Notes under the pieces: generated by a model | Seen by the model: the letters and a program-made list of their open reading frames with translations, nothing else | The model's database searches: none | Told to the model about the DNA's origin: nothing | Made by a program: the position numbers and the translations under genes | Part shown: one piece after another, positions 53,721-62,747 of the stretch | How positions within the stretch are numbered: position 1 is the stretch's first letter | Layout of the letters: every line of letters starts with the position of its first letter | From: Aporrectodea caliginosa | Taxonomy: Eukaryota; Annelida; Clitellata; Crassiclitellata; Lumbricidae | NCBI GenBank assembly: GCA_020284085.1 | Contig: JACEVL010000837.1 | Coordinates: 1 to 64,000 of the forward strand | Direction of reading: 5' to 3' | Length of the DNA stretch: 64,000 bases

Positions 53721-56563
53721 GTTGAAGACAATCCTCTGTTTATAGCAACGCATTGTTTACCTTCGTTACGATAGACAATCGGGCCTACATCACGTAACGT
53801 GCTTAGCAGGTGAATTAGGCGAGCTTGGGGTCATTTGATGTTGGAATTCCAGACCATTCAAATCTAAGTCGTTGAGTCCAGAAAAATCAATCGAAATGCC
53901 ATTAACCCAATCTAGCATGGACACAAACACAATACCGGTTTTATAGTAATCAATCCTCAATGTATTGTATTGTATTTGAACACTTGTTATAGCGCCCCTA
54001 CCAGATTGCCCATTCAGAGGCGCTCCCGACTACTGCGCGGACGCTGAATCGGAGTTTCACGCCGAAGCGCATGAGCAATTGCGAGTGAAGGACTTGCCCA
54101 GGGTCCCTACGCGGCGGCTTTTTGAGGTGGATTCGAACCCGCAACCCTCCAGCTGCAAGGCACCGAACATACCCCTATACCACCGCGCCCCAGTTGTATT
54201 GTGTTGTGTTGTATCAGTGTGATTTTCGTTAACGATAACGATAACGAAAATGTTCGTTAACGAAAATAAAATGACTTCGTTAACGATAACTATAACTATA
54301 ACTAAAAAATATCATTAACTATAACTATAACTATAACGAAAATAACACTAACGAAAATTCATCTTTATTTTCGTTAATACAAAAAATAAAAATAGGAAGT
54401 GCAATATGGACGATTCGACATAAATGAGAACGAAAAATGCGAAATTTTTATTGTGAAATTTGTCAGTTACTTTGGAAACTCGTGTATTCATGAAGCTGAC
54501 TGTACCCATGCTTCAAAGGTTTTCATAGCTCTGAGTAAATTGTGAAACAGCGTATTAATACGCACAATTTTGCTTATAGACTTAATTATTGTAACTAAGT
54601 AGTAACTAAAATTAACTAAAATAAAAATCCATTAACTATAACTATAACTATAACTAAAAAATAATACTAACTATAACTATAACTATAACTAAAATAAAAA
54701 ATCATTAACTATAACTATAACTATAACTAAAATAAAATCTGTAAGGAAAATCACACTGTGTTGTATTGTATTGTATTGTACTCCACGTTTATATTGCGAC
54801 CGAGCCACCGAGAGTAAAGATCCGAGAAATTAATCTCTGATAAACCGACCCGACCGGGAATCGAACCCGGGGCGCCGGCGTGGCGAGGGGGGTTCCAACC
54901 CACTCGGCCACTCAGGATCTATAAATGTAATCATAATATTTCTTGTTACCTAGCATCATAATACCTCTTGTTCAGTAGTGTAGTCCTAAAAATGAAAAAA
55001 ATGAAGCCTGGATATTGAAGTAAGCAAAAGTGCCATCTTGCAAGAATTTTGCATAGTGTGAGAAAAAGTGGGGGAACGGCGTTCCCCCACCCTCCCCCCC
55101 CACTACACCACTGCTCTTGTTACCTAACTCACTTTTACCCTTCAGTCTTCAATCCGCTTCAGTTTATACAGTCTTATCTAAATGACTTGAGTCCTAATTA
55201 GTTTTCTATCTATCCCCATCTACTTATATTCAGCAGAAAAGTTGCTCGTATTTTTAATGTAAATCAACTGGATCCTAATAGTCAGTCTGGTGTAATTTGA
55301 TTTTATCTATAGGGTAACATTTCATAGTTCTTTAAGTTTAAAAGTGGGCTATGGTTCGCTCGTTGGCTGTAGGCCTGCCTAGTGCCTAGGACTTAGGATT
55401 TAAGCCTAGGGATGCTGATTTAGGCCTATGCCTAAGGATTTAGGCATCTGGCTGAGGATTTAGGCCTATGACTGAGGATTTATGCTTAGGGCTGAGGATT
55501 TAGTAGGGCTGAGGATTTAGGCCTCTGGCTGAGGATTTAGGCCTATGACTGAGGATTTATGCTTAGGGCTGAGGATTTAGTAGGGCTGAGGATTTAGGCC
55601 TAGGGCTGAGGATTTAGGCCTATGACTGAGGATTTATGCTTAGGGCTGAGGATTTAGTAGGGCTGAGGATTTAGGCCTATAGGGCTGAGGATTTAGGCCT
55701 ATGACTGAGGATTTATGCTTAGGGCTGAGGATTTAGGCCTAGGGCTGAGGATTTAGGCCTAGGGATGCTGATTTAGGCTTATTACTGAGTATTTAGGCCT
55801 GGGACTGCGGATTTAGGCCTAAGGCTGAGGAATACTATGATCATGTAATCTAACGTGTCAAAACGGTCTGTTTCAAGGCTGTGGTCTCTGGAGAGCCATT
55901 GACCAATACTTTGTGGGGCGCGGTGGTGTATGGGTATGTTCGGTGCCTTGCAGCCTGAGGGTTGCAGGTTCGAATCCACCTCAAGCCGCCGCGTAGGGAC
56001 CCTGGGCAAGTCCTTCACTCGCAATTGCTCATGCGCTTCGGCGTGAAACTCCGATTCAGTGTCAGCGCTGTAGTCGGGAGCGCCTCTAAGTATAAATCTT
56101 GAAGGGGCGCTATAACAAGTGCTCATACATAAATACATACTTCCACCTTCAATGGTGGGGTCATCGTGAAGTACGATTTTAATAATGAAACACTGAGAGG
56201 CGAAAGCTAGAGAGAGACAGACAGACAGACAGGCAGAGGGAGAGACAGACAGAGACAGAGAGGGAGAGTGGGTAGGAGAGACAGACTAGAGACGGGGTCA
56301 TGCCAAACGGGACTGAGTATGTCAGAGAATAGAGACAAGACACAAGCATTAACGCAGACGTTGATGTGAGAACAAATGAGAGCGTATCCTGGTCATTATA
56401 GGAGCCGCCGTTAATCGTTTAATTTGTACTTAGACACACGAGCATAAACCAGGAATAAAATTGTCTTCAAAACGGATATTAATTAAGCGCATAGGCGATG
56501 CTTAGCAGAGCAGTTGCAATGCCTTACAATATAGCAGCTATTATTATTATTATTATTATTATT

Positions 56564-56646
<83 letters not shown>

Positions 56647-56669
56647 TATTATATATTATTATTAAGGTA

Positions 56670-56701
<32 letters not shown>

Positions 56702-56716
56702 GTTGTTATTATTATA

Positions 56717-56758
<42 letters not shown>

Positions 56759-56771
56759 GTTATAATTATTA

Positions 56772-56818
<47 letters not shown>

Positions 56819-56831
56819 GTTATTATTATTA

Positions 56832-56869
<38 letters not shown>

Positions 56870-56876
56870 GTTATTG

Positions 56877-56944
<68 letters not shown>

Positions 56945-57562
56945 TATTATTATTGTTATTATTATTATTATTATATGTTGGCATTATTATTGTTATTATT
57001 ATTGTTATACAATTATTATTATTATTAGTCTTATTATTATTATTATTATTATTCTGTCTTAGCAAATAATTAACAAGTAGTCCTATTAGTTATTAGCTTA
57101 GTGGATTCATTTGACAGAATGTTATTAAAATGCAGTGGTCATCGTGAAGTACGATTTTAATAATGAAACACTGATTAGGCAGGCAGACAGAGGGAGAGAC
57201 AGACAGACAGACTGTCACAGACAGGCAGAGGGAGAGACAGACAGAGACAGAGAGGGAGAGTGGGTAGGAGAGACAGACTCGAAGAGACGGGGTCATGCCA
57301 AACGGGACTGAGTATGTCAGAGAATAGAGACAAGACACAAGCATTAACGCAGACGTTGATGTGAGAACAAATGAGAGCGTATCCTGGTCATTATAGGAGC
57401 CGCCGTTAATCGTTTAATTTGTACTTAGACACACAAACATAAACCAGGAATAAAATTGTCTTCAAAACGGATATTAATTAAGCGCATAGGCGATGCTTAG
57501 CATTATTAGTTGCAATGCCTTACAAGATAGCAGCTATTATTATTATTATTATTATTATTATT

Positions 57563-57615
<53 letters not shown>

Positions 57616-57617
57616 TA

Positions 57618-57714
<97 letters not shown>

Positions 57715-58284
57715 TTTATTAAGCGCCACTATCAAACGACCAAGTATCAATCGATGACGCTGACCCGTTGTGAGAAAAGACTTGCTCAAGGTCCTACAGT
57801 AACCGTCTCGATGAGGCTCGAACCCGTACTCTCCGCGTTACAGGATGAGCGCTCTAACCAATCGGCCACCGTATCCCACTACTGGAAGTGAGGCATTGAG
57901 GCCTGAAACCTTATTGGCCGGGGGGGGGGTCGGTCGGGGAGGTAAATTGTGTGTTAGTTTGACTAGGGAGGTAACGTGGCTGCGTTTGGGTATAAACTCC
58001 TCCCTTTGAGAGATGAAACGTGCTGAGGCGTTGTATTGGAGATGGCGTGAAAGGGAAGGCATGGATGGGTGGATGGATTGATCGATATATAGATAGACAA
58101 ACACACAGATAAGGAGAGAGAGATAGGTAGGCAGATAGATAAATAGGTTGGTTGGTAGGTAGGTAGGTAGGTAGGTACTAGGTAGGTAGATAGATAGATT
58201 AGATTAGTGGATGGATTGATGGATCAATAGATAGACTGTAGGTAGGAGGTAGACAGATTAGATTAGTGGATGGATTGATGGATA

Positions 58285-58331
<47 letters not shown>

Positions 58332-59494
58332 GCTGGGGCTTGGGTGAAACTTCTCAAGGTCAAGTCCTTTCCAGGGAGATGAGGTGGAAGTCTGCTGGGG
58401 TGTTGACAGCGTTGAGAACCCTTCGAGTACAACCTTGCTCGAACTTGAAGCCTTTCTCTGCGACGTTAAGACCGTGCACGAACTACGATCGCTCGCTGTA
58501 CTTTCGAGCAGATCTTCGTTCGACATACGCCAAAGAAAGCTCCTCATCTGGAACACCTGTGTGATTCCCAACCCAGTCATGCTCAACGTTTCAGACGATA
58601 AATCAATTATTTCTGAGGACTGGTTCGTGTGGAACACAGACCTGACACTCCTAAATCCTACATGCATTTATGATTTATTTATTTGCTGTTTTTTCATTGT
58701 AAATATATACAGGTGACACGATCAAGGTTAGCGAATCTGATTCTTAGACGGAAGAAAAGTTTGCACAAACAATAAATTTGTCCAAGGTCGTTTCAATAGG
58801 CCTTCTCAAAAGTCTGGGATCCTGAACTATATAATTATATGTTTTGTAATTGCGAAAGAAAAGAATCCAGATAATCGGTCAGGTTTAAATTGATATAATA
58901 ATTACAGGATTACGATGCTAAATGATCAATTTAATTGCCTTGAAAGTCGTTGGCCTCAATATTGTCTGTTTAACGGCGCAGTGTTATCATGGGCGTAGCC
59001 AGGAAAAATTAGGCAGGGGTTTTAAGATTTCGGGAGGGTTTTCCATTGGAGATGGTCGCAAAAATAAGGTTCTTTGCTATTTCAAATGTAAAAGCATATA
59101 CAATTTTTTTAAACTTATTTTTTTTGGGGGGATGGGGTGGGTTGAACCCCTAAAACTCCCCTAAATACGCCCATGAGCGTTACAACAAGGCAAATAGAGT
59201 CGCCCTCCACTTTCAGCCACGCTTAGGACTGGCACCACCTAAATACGGCAGTGGCTTCGCACTGGCGGAGTTGATTGACAATTTTGGTTGTGTTCTTTAC
59301 AGGCTGCCAAACCACTGGTTAGGCTTCCAGATCACTGGTACCGCAAGGACTCTCCCGACCCGTTGCCTCCTCTGACAACCTACTACCCGCCGACTCTTGG
59401 GGTGGAAAAGGCCGGGCTATACGAGATGGGAACGATCACGAGGAGCATGGCCATGTACCGGCATCCGGGCGACATGGGTTCCTGGAGAAAGTAA
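50329..59494 (+). CDS. Gene 3: proline-rich repeat protein, paralogue of gene 2 (unrecognised; one frame break)
   Basis: Exon 50329-52334 (donor AAG, then GTTGGT) and last exon 59303-59494 (after TTCTTTACAG) join in phase 0, spanning a 7-kb intron full of transposons. The ATG follows an acceptor-like GCTTTGTAG at 50303. The N-terminus is Ser/Arg-rich; then come RKAWDPKKTPRIGWSGLSRA and YEPYILNYMNSSGFIHSIRD, which parallels the gene 2 block LTYLNSKGFSHTIDK. Residues about 270-365 are six repeats of 17-18 aa (LVRTPSLPKTPELRRQQ-type), followed by KQATPPQPAS repeats. Near 51812 TTTCCGCC appears where the next tandem copy has TTTCCCGCC. The missing base shifts the frame to a stop at 51963, whereas the other frame stays open to the donor with RPYEPYYDLSSPLPPTYYPF. 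The last exon has TTYYPPTLG and ends GSWRK. Function is unknown; a ciliary or sperm role is inferred from context. Confidence 0.75.
52355..53050. repeat. CAGA-type microsatellites flanking a LINE fragment
   Basis: CAGA/CAGG runs at 52355-52430 and CAGA/GACA runs at 52795-53050 bracket the LINE piece at 52440-52790. TCTG-type runs continue at 53190-53600. Confidence 0.9.
52440..52790 (+). mobile_element. 5'-truncated CR1-like LINE, C-terminal end plus 3' tail
   Basis: Reads PAYLRELCCPVFDVVARR, then LLVPRARTSTSQRRAFSVVG followed by SSIWNGLPLEI, then a stop and the tail GGGAGCGCCTCTGAGTAGGC, TTCTTGAAGGG, CGCTATATTAATTCC and ATGAATG repeats. It is the most complete relic of the family whose tail recurs through the window. 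It lies in the gene 3 intron. Confidence 0.88.
53645..53725. repeat. (TG)n microsatellite
   Basis: TG run with occasional TTTG interruptions. Confidence 0.9.
53975..54193 (-). mobile_element. tRNA-derived SINE, family 3, copy 1
   Basis: On the minus strand: head GGGGCGCGGTGGTATAGGGG, box B GGTTCGAATCCACC, then GACCCTGGGCAAGTCCTTCA, GCGTGAAACTCCGATTC and a tail GGGAGCGCCTCTGAATGGGC ending GGGGCGCTATAACAAGT. It is the same element as 55914-56125. The tail is shared with the LINE at 52440. Confidence 0.9.
54215..54758. mobile_element. hAT-type MITE with TAACGATAAC/TAACTATAAC repeats, copy 2
   Basis: 544 bp with inverted ends CAGTGTGATTTTC and GGAAAATCACACTG. It is flanked by an exact 8-bp target duplication TGTTGTAT (54207-54214 and 54759-54766). 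The interior has many GTTAACGATAAC and ACTATAACTATAACTA repeats. It is related in style to 21949-22540 but has different termini. Confidence 0.92.
54776..54925 (-). mobile_element. tRNA-derived SINE-like element
   Basis: The minus strand has a tRNA-like head: TCCTGAGTGGCCGAGTGGGT with a box A, and CCCCGGGTTCGATTCCCGG as box B. A short body and an AT-rich end at 54785 follow. It has no acceptor-stem complementarity good enough for a tRNA gene. Confidence 0.65.
55380..55835. repeat. Minisatellite of CTGAGGATTTAGGCCTA units
   Basis: About 22 units of 17-19 bp, with variants CTGAGGATTTATGCTTAGGG, CTGAGGATTTAGTAGGG and CTGAGGATTTAGGCCTATGA. They are arranged in a higher-order pattern of about 95 bp repeated three times. 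Confidence 0.93.
55914..56125 (+). mobile_element. tRNA-derived SINE, family 3, copy 2
   Basis: Head GGGGCGCGGTGGTGTATGGG, box B GGTTCGAATCCACC, body and LINE-type tail GGGAGCGCCTCTAAGTATAA, TCTTGAAGGGGCGCTATAAC. Second copy of the element at 53975-54193. Confidence 0.9.
56158..57712. repeat. Tandem duplication with 978-bp offset in the gene 3 intron
   Basis: The stretch starting GGTCATCGTGAAGTACGATT at 56159 is repeated from 57137. It continues through CAGA repeats, GGGTCATGCCAAACGGGACT, GCATTAACGCAGACGTTGAT and AAGCGCATAGGCGATGCTTA to the same ATT-ATC-ATT arrays. The two copies are nearly identical, so the event is recent or an assembly duplication. Confidence 0.93.
56538..57056. repeat. 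ATT and ATC trinucleotide arrays
   Basis: ATT, then about 34 ATC, then long ATT/GTT arrays. A shorter equivalent lies at 57536-57712. All homopolymeric frames (Leu, Ile, Asn, Tyr) are artefacts. Confidence 0.98.
57715..57890 (-). mobile_element. tRNA-derived SINE-like element
   Basis: The minus strand has box A TGGCCGATTGGTTAGAGCGC and box B GTACGGGTTCGAGCCTC, a body with GTCTTTTCTCACAACGGGTC, and an end AAGTGGCGCTTAATAAATGA related to the GGCGCTATATAAA tails. Confidence 0.75.
57890..59302. other. 3' part of the gene 3 intron
   Basis: Contains GGTA and GACA/CAGA arrays (58155-58330), then unique sequence with overlapping open frames at 58340-58716 that match nothing I recognise. A dispersed repeat piece near 59205-59260 (TTAGGACTGGCACCACCTAA) follows, and then the acceptor of the last exon. 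Confidence 0.5.
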
Positions 59495-60170
59495 AATAAA
59501 CGCGGAAACCAAGCGCAGCTGGAACACTAGACGTCTAAATGTTACAACCAATGAAAACTAACTAAGTGGAACCAGCAACTGGAACACATCAACCACCAGC
59601 CATTGGCTTATCAGAATGATTGATAAAAGAGACACAGATTCGTATCAACTATTTTTTATCAGAATAATCGATAAAAGACAAAGATTCTTTAAGGCATATC
59701 AATTACTTCTTTTATCAGAATATCGATAAACGAGATAGATAGAAATTCATTAAAGCTTATCAGCTGCAGTTTTTTATCAGAAAAAAGTCGATGTAATACT
59801 GAACGATTTATATTGCAAAAGCTTATCAAATCCTATAATTATTGGCGGACAGTCTATATTGATGCATTATATATAAGACTTGTATATATGTAATGGATAC
59901 TTTTAGTTTTTAATTACTAATCAATGGCTAATAAACTCTGATGAGTCTTTCTTGAAGAGGCGCTGTATAAACATGACTATAGAGCACCCGAGGGATGAGT
60001 CGGGATGAGTCGGGATGGGTCGGGAGGGAGCGCCTCTGAATCTGCCTCTGAATCTTTGAGTGGCGCTTTTATAAATGTTCGATTACTATCACTATTACAA
60101 TTACAGTGAGACTCTGACAGACTCTGTGTGGCGCTGAGAAATTTCGTAGATTTTTACATTACATTACTTT

Positions 60171-60612
60171 GGGGTCGTCCATTAATTATGTCAACAAAAT
60201 AGGGGGAGGGGTTTGGAAAAGTTTGACAGTTGTTGACAAGGGGGCAGAGGGGTTCGGTACAATTTAACCTCAACAAATTTTTTTCCAATGAATCAACACA
60301 GACCCTTCAAAATGGTAGCGAAAACATTAAATAATGCTAAAAATTTATAAAGTGCTTAATGTTTAATACAACTAAAAAGATGGTAATAAACTAAACTCAT
60401 ATATTTTGAAATTCGAGATTGCATTTTTAGTGTAAAAATAAAATAAAATTATTCTACATGTATTGAGCCATTGTGTTTCTTTTTTGTAGGGGAGGGTTCT
60501 GGGATTGTTGACATAATTTTTAGGGGGTCCGTCAATGTTTTAAACTTGTTGACAAGGGGGCAGGGGGTCAAAAACTGTCTAAAATTTGTTGCCATAATTA
60601 ATGGACGACCCC
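60171..60612. mobile_element. MITE with 30-bp terminal inverted repeats
   Basis: 442 bp from GGGGTCGTCCATTAATTATG (60171) to CATAATTAATGGACGACCCC (60612). The repeats extend about 30 bp with a mismatch or two. G-rich subterminal blocks and no coding sequence. A TTT occurs on both sides, so a short target duplication is possible but not certain. Confidence 0.9.
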
Positions 60613-60769
60613 TTTGTTGGCAAAATGGATTAGGTCGGATCCAGAGGTCACTCCTACCATGACGTCGTCTGAGTTTAAATAGGAGCACGTGGTCTGACTG
60701 TACAATCGATTGAGGGCCTTTGAAGTGTTTGGAAGTTACTGTAACTTAACGACGTTGTGTCATAACGAA

Positions 60770-61215
60770 GGCTATTGGTGACGCCCTCCTCCTTTACCCG
60801 TGCTTGAGACTGGCCCACCCGAGTAGCCTACGGCAGTGGCGCAAGGGTTGTTAGGTGGTATACGATTTCTTTCTAAGACACTGTGTCGTAACGAAGAGGG
60901 ATTGGCCTCGCCCTCCTCTTTTATGCCAGGCTTAAGACTGGCACCAACCAAGTACGGCAGTAGCCGAGTTCGGTAACGGTTAGCAATTGGTTATTACTAT
61001 ATTCGTTTATTGATAAGAAAAACGGTTAGACACGCCGCTATCAGCAGGTACATTGTGAAATAGCAAAAAATACGAAAAAAATAGACAGTTCTTGAACGAC
61101 GATATATAATTATAATTATGTCATGGCAGAGATGATAAGCATCGTCCTCCTCCTTTGGTGAGGCTTGGGACTGGCACTACCCGAGTACGGCAGTTACGCA
61201 CAGGGATTGTCGCTT
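60770..61215 (+). repeat. Dispersed repeat of about 80 bp, three copies
   Basis: Copies at about 60772-60850, 60890-60970 and 61138-61210 share CGCCCTCCTC, a GCTTGGGACTGGCAC-like core and GAGTACGGCAGT. Minus-strand copies are near 6180-6250 and 25215-25290, and a partial copy is near 59205. Nature unknown; probably the end of a retroposon. Confidence 0.65.
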
Positions 61216-61812
61216 GGTAGTTTCTCCCTAGAGATCTACATGTACGTCGTGACGTCGTCCCTCATTTATCGATGTTCTGGACTAAACCGCTTCTTCGAAT
61301 TTGTTGCTCCAAGTCCTATAGATGGGTGAGTTTTTCTAGACCAATGACCGACCATCGTATGACTATTACCAACGACTGACGACGCACGCGTAATGTATCT
61401 GCTCCGAGGCACGCAGAGCCAGTTTTGGCCGACGCCCACAGCAGGATGCGGTCACACGATATTGGCTCAAAATCCGCCTTCTGTCCATATTCAGCCAAAC
61501 TCAAAACCGGTTTTACTGCGTGGCAACGAATGCGATGTATTCTGTTGATACACTCTCTTAAGATTGAAGTCGTTATTCTCCACCACACCCGTCTCTCTCC
61601 CTACCCCACGAAGCCCGGGCAGCGATCGCCAGGCAAGCAGGCCAGCGCTGTACTTACGGAGCTTTGTTATTCGTATATTGATGAAGTGGCTTATTGACCG
61701 AAACGGCGTTGGCGTGCATTTCGGACCCGCCTAGAATTGCTCCCATAAATTGCGCCGACTCCAAGCGCGATTGTTTTTCTCGCGCCGTGTAGCAAGCAGA
61801 AGTTTCCTAATA

Positions 61813-62478
61813 ATGTTGAGAACGGCAGTTAACGTAGTTGCTCTTCTTGGCTTGATAGCCATCGTAGCCAGCGAAGACGAGGTTTCTTTCGACGGACCGA
61901 GTGGTCTTAAGGTCCAATGCTCTCGCAAGGGAGCCAGAATCACCGTCTATAGGAGCGTGTCGAATGGCACGTCAACGGGAAAGATCACAGTTAGCTTTAC
62001 CGAGCTGAGTGAGCGCGATGTGAACGGCGATGCGGTCAGTGGTCAGTCCGGTGGTAAGGGTAAACACACCTATAACGCCTTCGATAAGCAGGACTTTACC
62101 ATCTCTGGACCTTCAGACGTCACTCTGGCCAACTCCAACCAGGTCAACGCATCCTGCTTGACCGTTACGGCGGGTCTACAAGAGGTCTCAGGGGCGACCT
62201 TCTCCGGACAGGTCTGCGCCGTTAAGAACAATGGGACGCTATACCTCGGTGAGGAGAACTCGACCGTGTCCGCTGGTCAACTCAAGTTCACGGTCAAGGT
62301 GACGAACTGGGTCTGGGAGACCGCTGGAAAGTACCTCCAGCTGACGATCAATATCAAGATACCGCCTGGACAGATGGTGAAGGAGGAGGACAATCAATCT
62401 GGACAAGGAAAGAAACATCCGAAGATGTTTCTGTTGGGAGGGGGAGCGTTTGCCAGCTTCTCCAGTCAGGTACAGTAG
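61813..62478 (+). CDS. Secreted or membrane-anchored glycoprotein of unknown family (first or only exon)
   Basis: ATG 61813 opens a frame whose first 20 residues are a convincing signal peptide (LRTAVNVVALLGLIAIVAS, then EDEV). The mature part of about 200 aa has FDGPSGLKVQCSRKGARITV, three Cys, several N-glycosylation sequons (NGTS, NASC, NGT, NST, NQS) and alternating hydrophobic residues that suggest a beta-sandwich. It ends with GGGAFASFSSQ. The frame stops at 62478, but CAG followed by GTACAG at 62469/62470 is a good donor in phase 0, so a further exon beyond the window is possible. An upstream in-frame extension to 61750 lacks ATG use and would bury the signal peptide. I do not recognise the family. 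Confidence 0.75.
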   Translation: MLRTAVNVVALLGLIAIVASEDEVSFDGPSGLKVQCSRKGARITVYRSVSNGTSTGKITVSFTELSERDVNGDAVSGQSGGKGKHTYNAFDKQDFTISGPSDVTLANSNQVNASCLTVTAGLQEVSGATFSGQVCAVKNNGTLYLGEENSTVSAGQLKFTVKVTNWVWETAGKYLQLTINIKIPPGQMVKEEDNQSGQGKKHPKMFLLGGGAFASFSSQVQ

Positions 62479-62559
62479 TCGCCGATTCTATCGTCATCAT
62501 CATCGTCATCATTATCGTCTTCAATATTGTCATCGATGCGGGCGCACCGTGCCTTTTCA

Positions 62560-62735
62560 TGTATTGGACCTTCGCACTGGAACAGCCTTCCATTAACAAT
62601 TCGTAACATTGCACCGCAGGCAGCTCAGGAAACATTTTCGAAACTTCTTAAGTCGCATCTGTTTAGATCTGTTGGGTAGTCACGTTTAGCGCCTTCGTGA
62701 GTTTCTTGTAGGGCGCTATATAAATGGCCATATAC
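62560..62735 (+). mobile_element. CR1-like LINE C-terminal end with tail
   Basis: Reads WNSLPLTIRNIAPQAAQETF followed by SKLLKSHLFRSVG and a stop, then TTTCTTGTAGGGCGCTATAT. Typical end of CR1-like ORF2, heavily 5'-truncated. Confidence 0.8.
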
Positions 62736-62747
62736 ATACATACATCA

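Larger units (their letters stand above)
59495..61812. other. Intergenic sequence between gene 3 and the secreted-protein gene
   Basis: AATAAA signals for gene 3 occur at about 59495 and 59927. Retroposon tails lie near 59945 and 60035. A MITE lies at 60171-60612 and a dispersed repeat occurs three times at 60770-61210. The last 300 bases before 61813 are unique and probably hold the promoter of the next gene. No TATA box is evident. Confidence 0.5.

Noticed and set aside
54776..54925. tRNA gene candidates (also 3600, 13890, 16925, 22650, 54150, 55950, 57800)
   Set aside because: Box A and B are present, but the acceptor stems do not pair and each is fused to a repeated body, so they are SINE heads.
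56772..57891. Homopolymeric Leu, Ile, Asn and Tyr frames
   Set aside because: Translation of ATT/ATC arrays and SINE sequence.
58340..58716. Overlapping frames on both strands in the gene 3 intron
   Set aside because: Unique sequence but nothing recognised, and three frames open at once suggest chance. Kept only as a note in the intron entry.
61425..61697. 90-codon frame upstream of the secreted-protein gene
   Set aside because: Composition is not protein-like and an antisense frame of equal length overlaps it.
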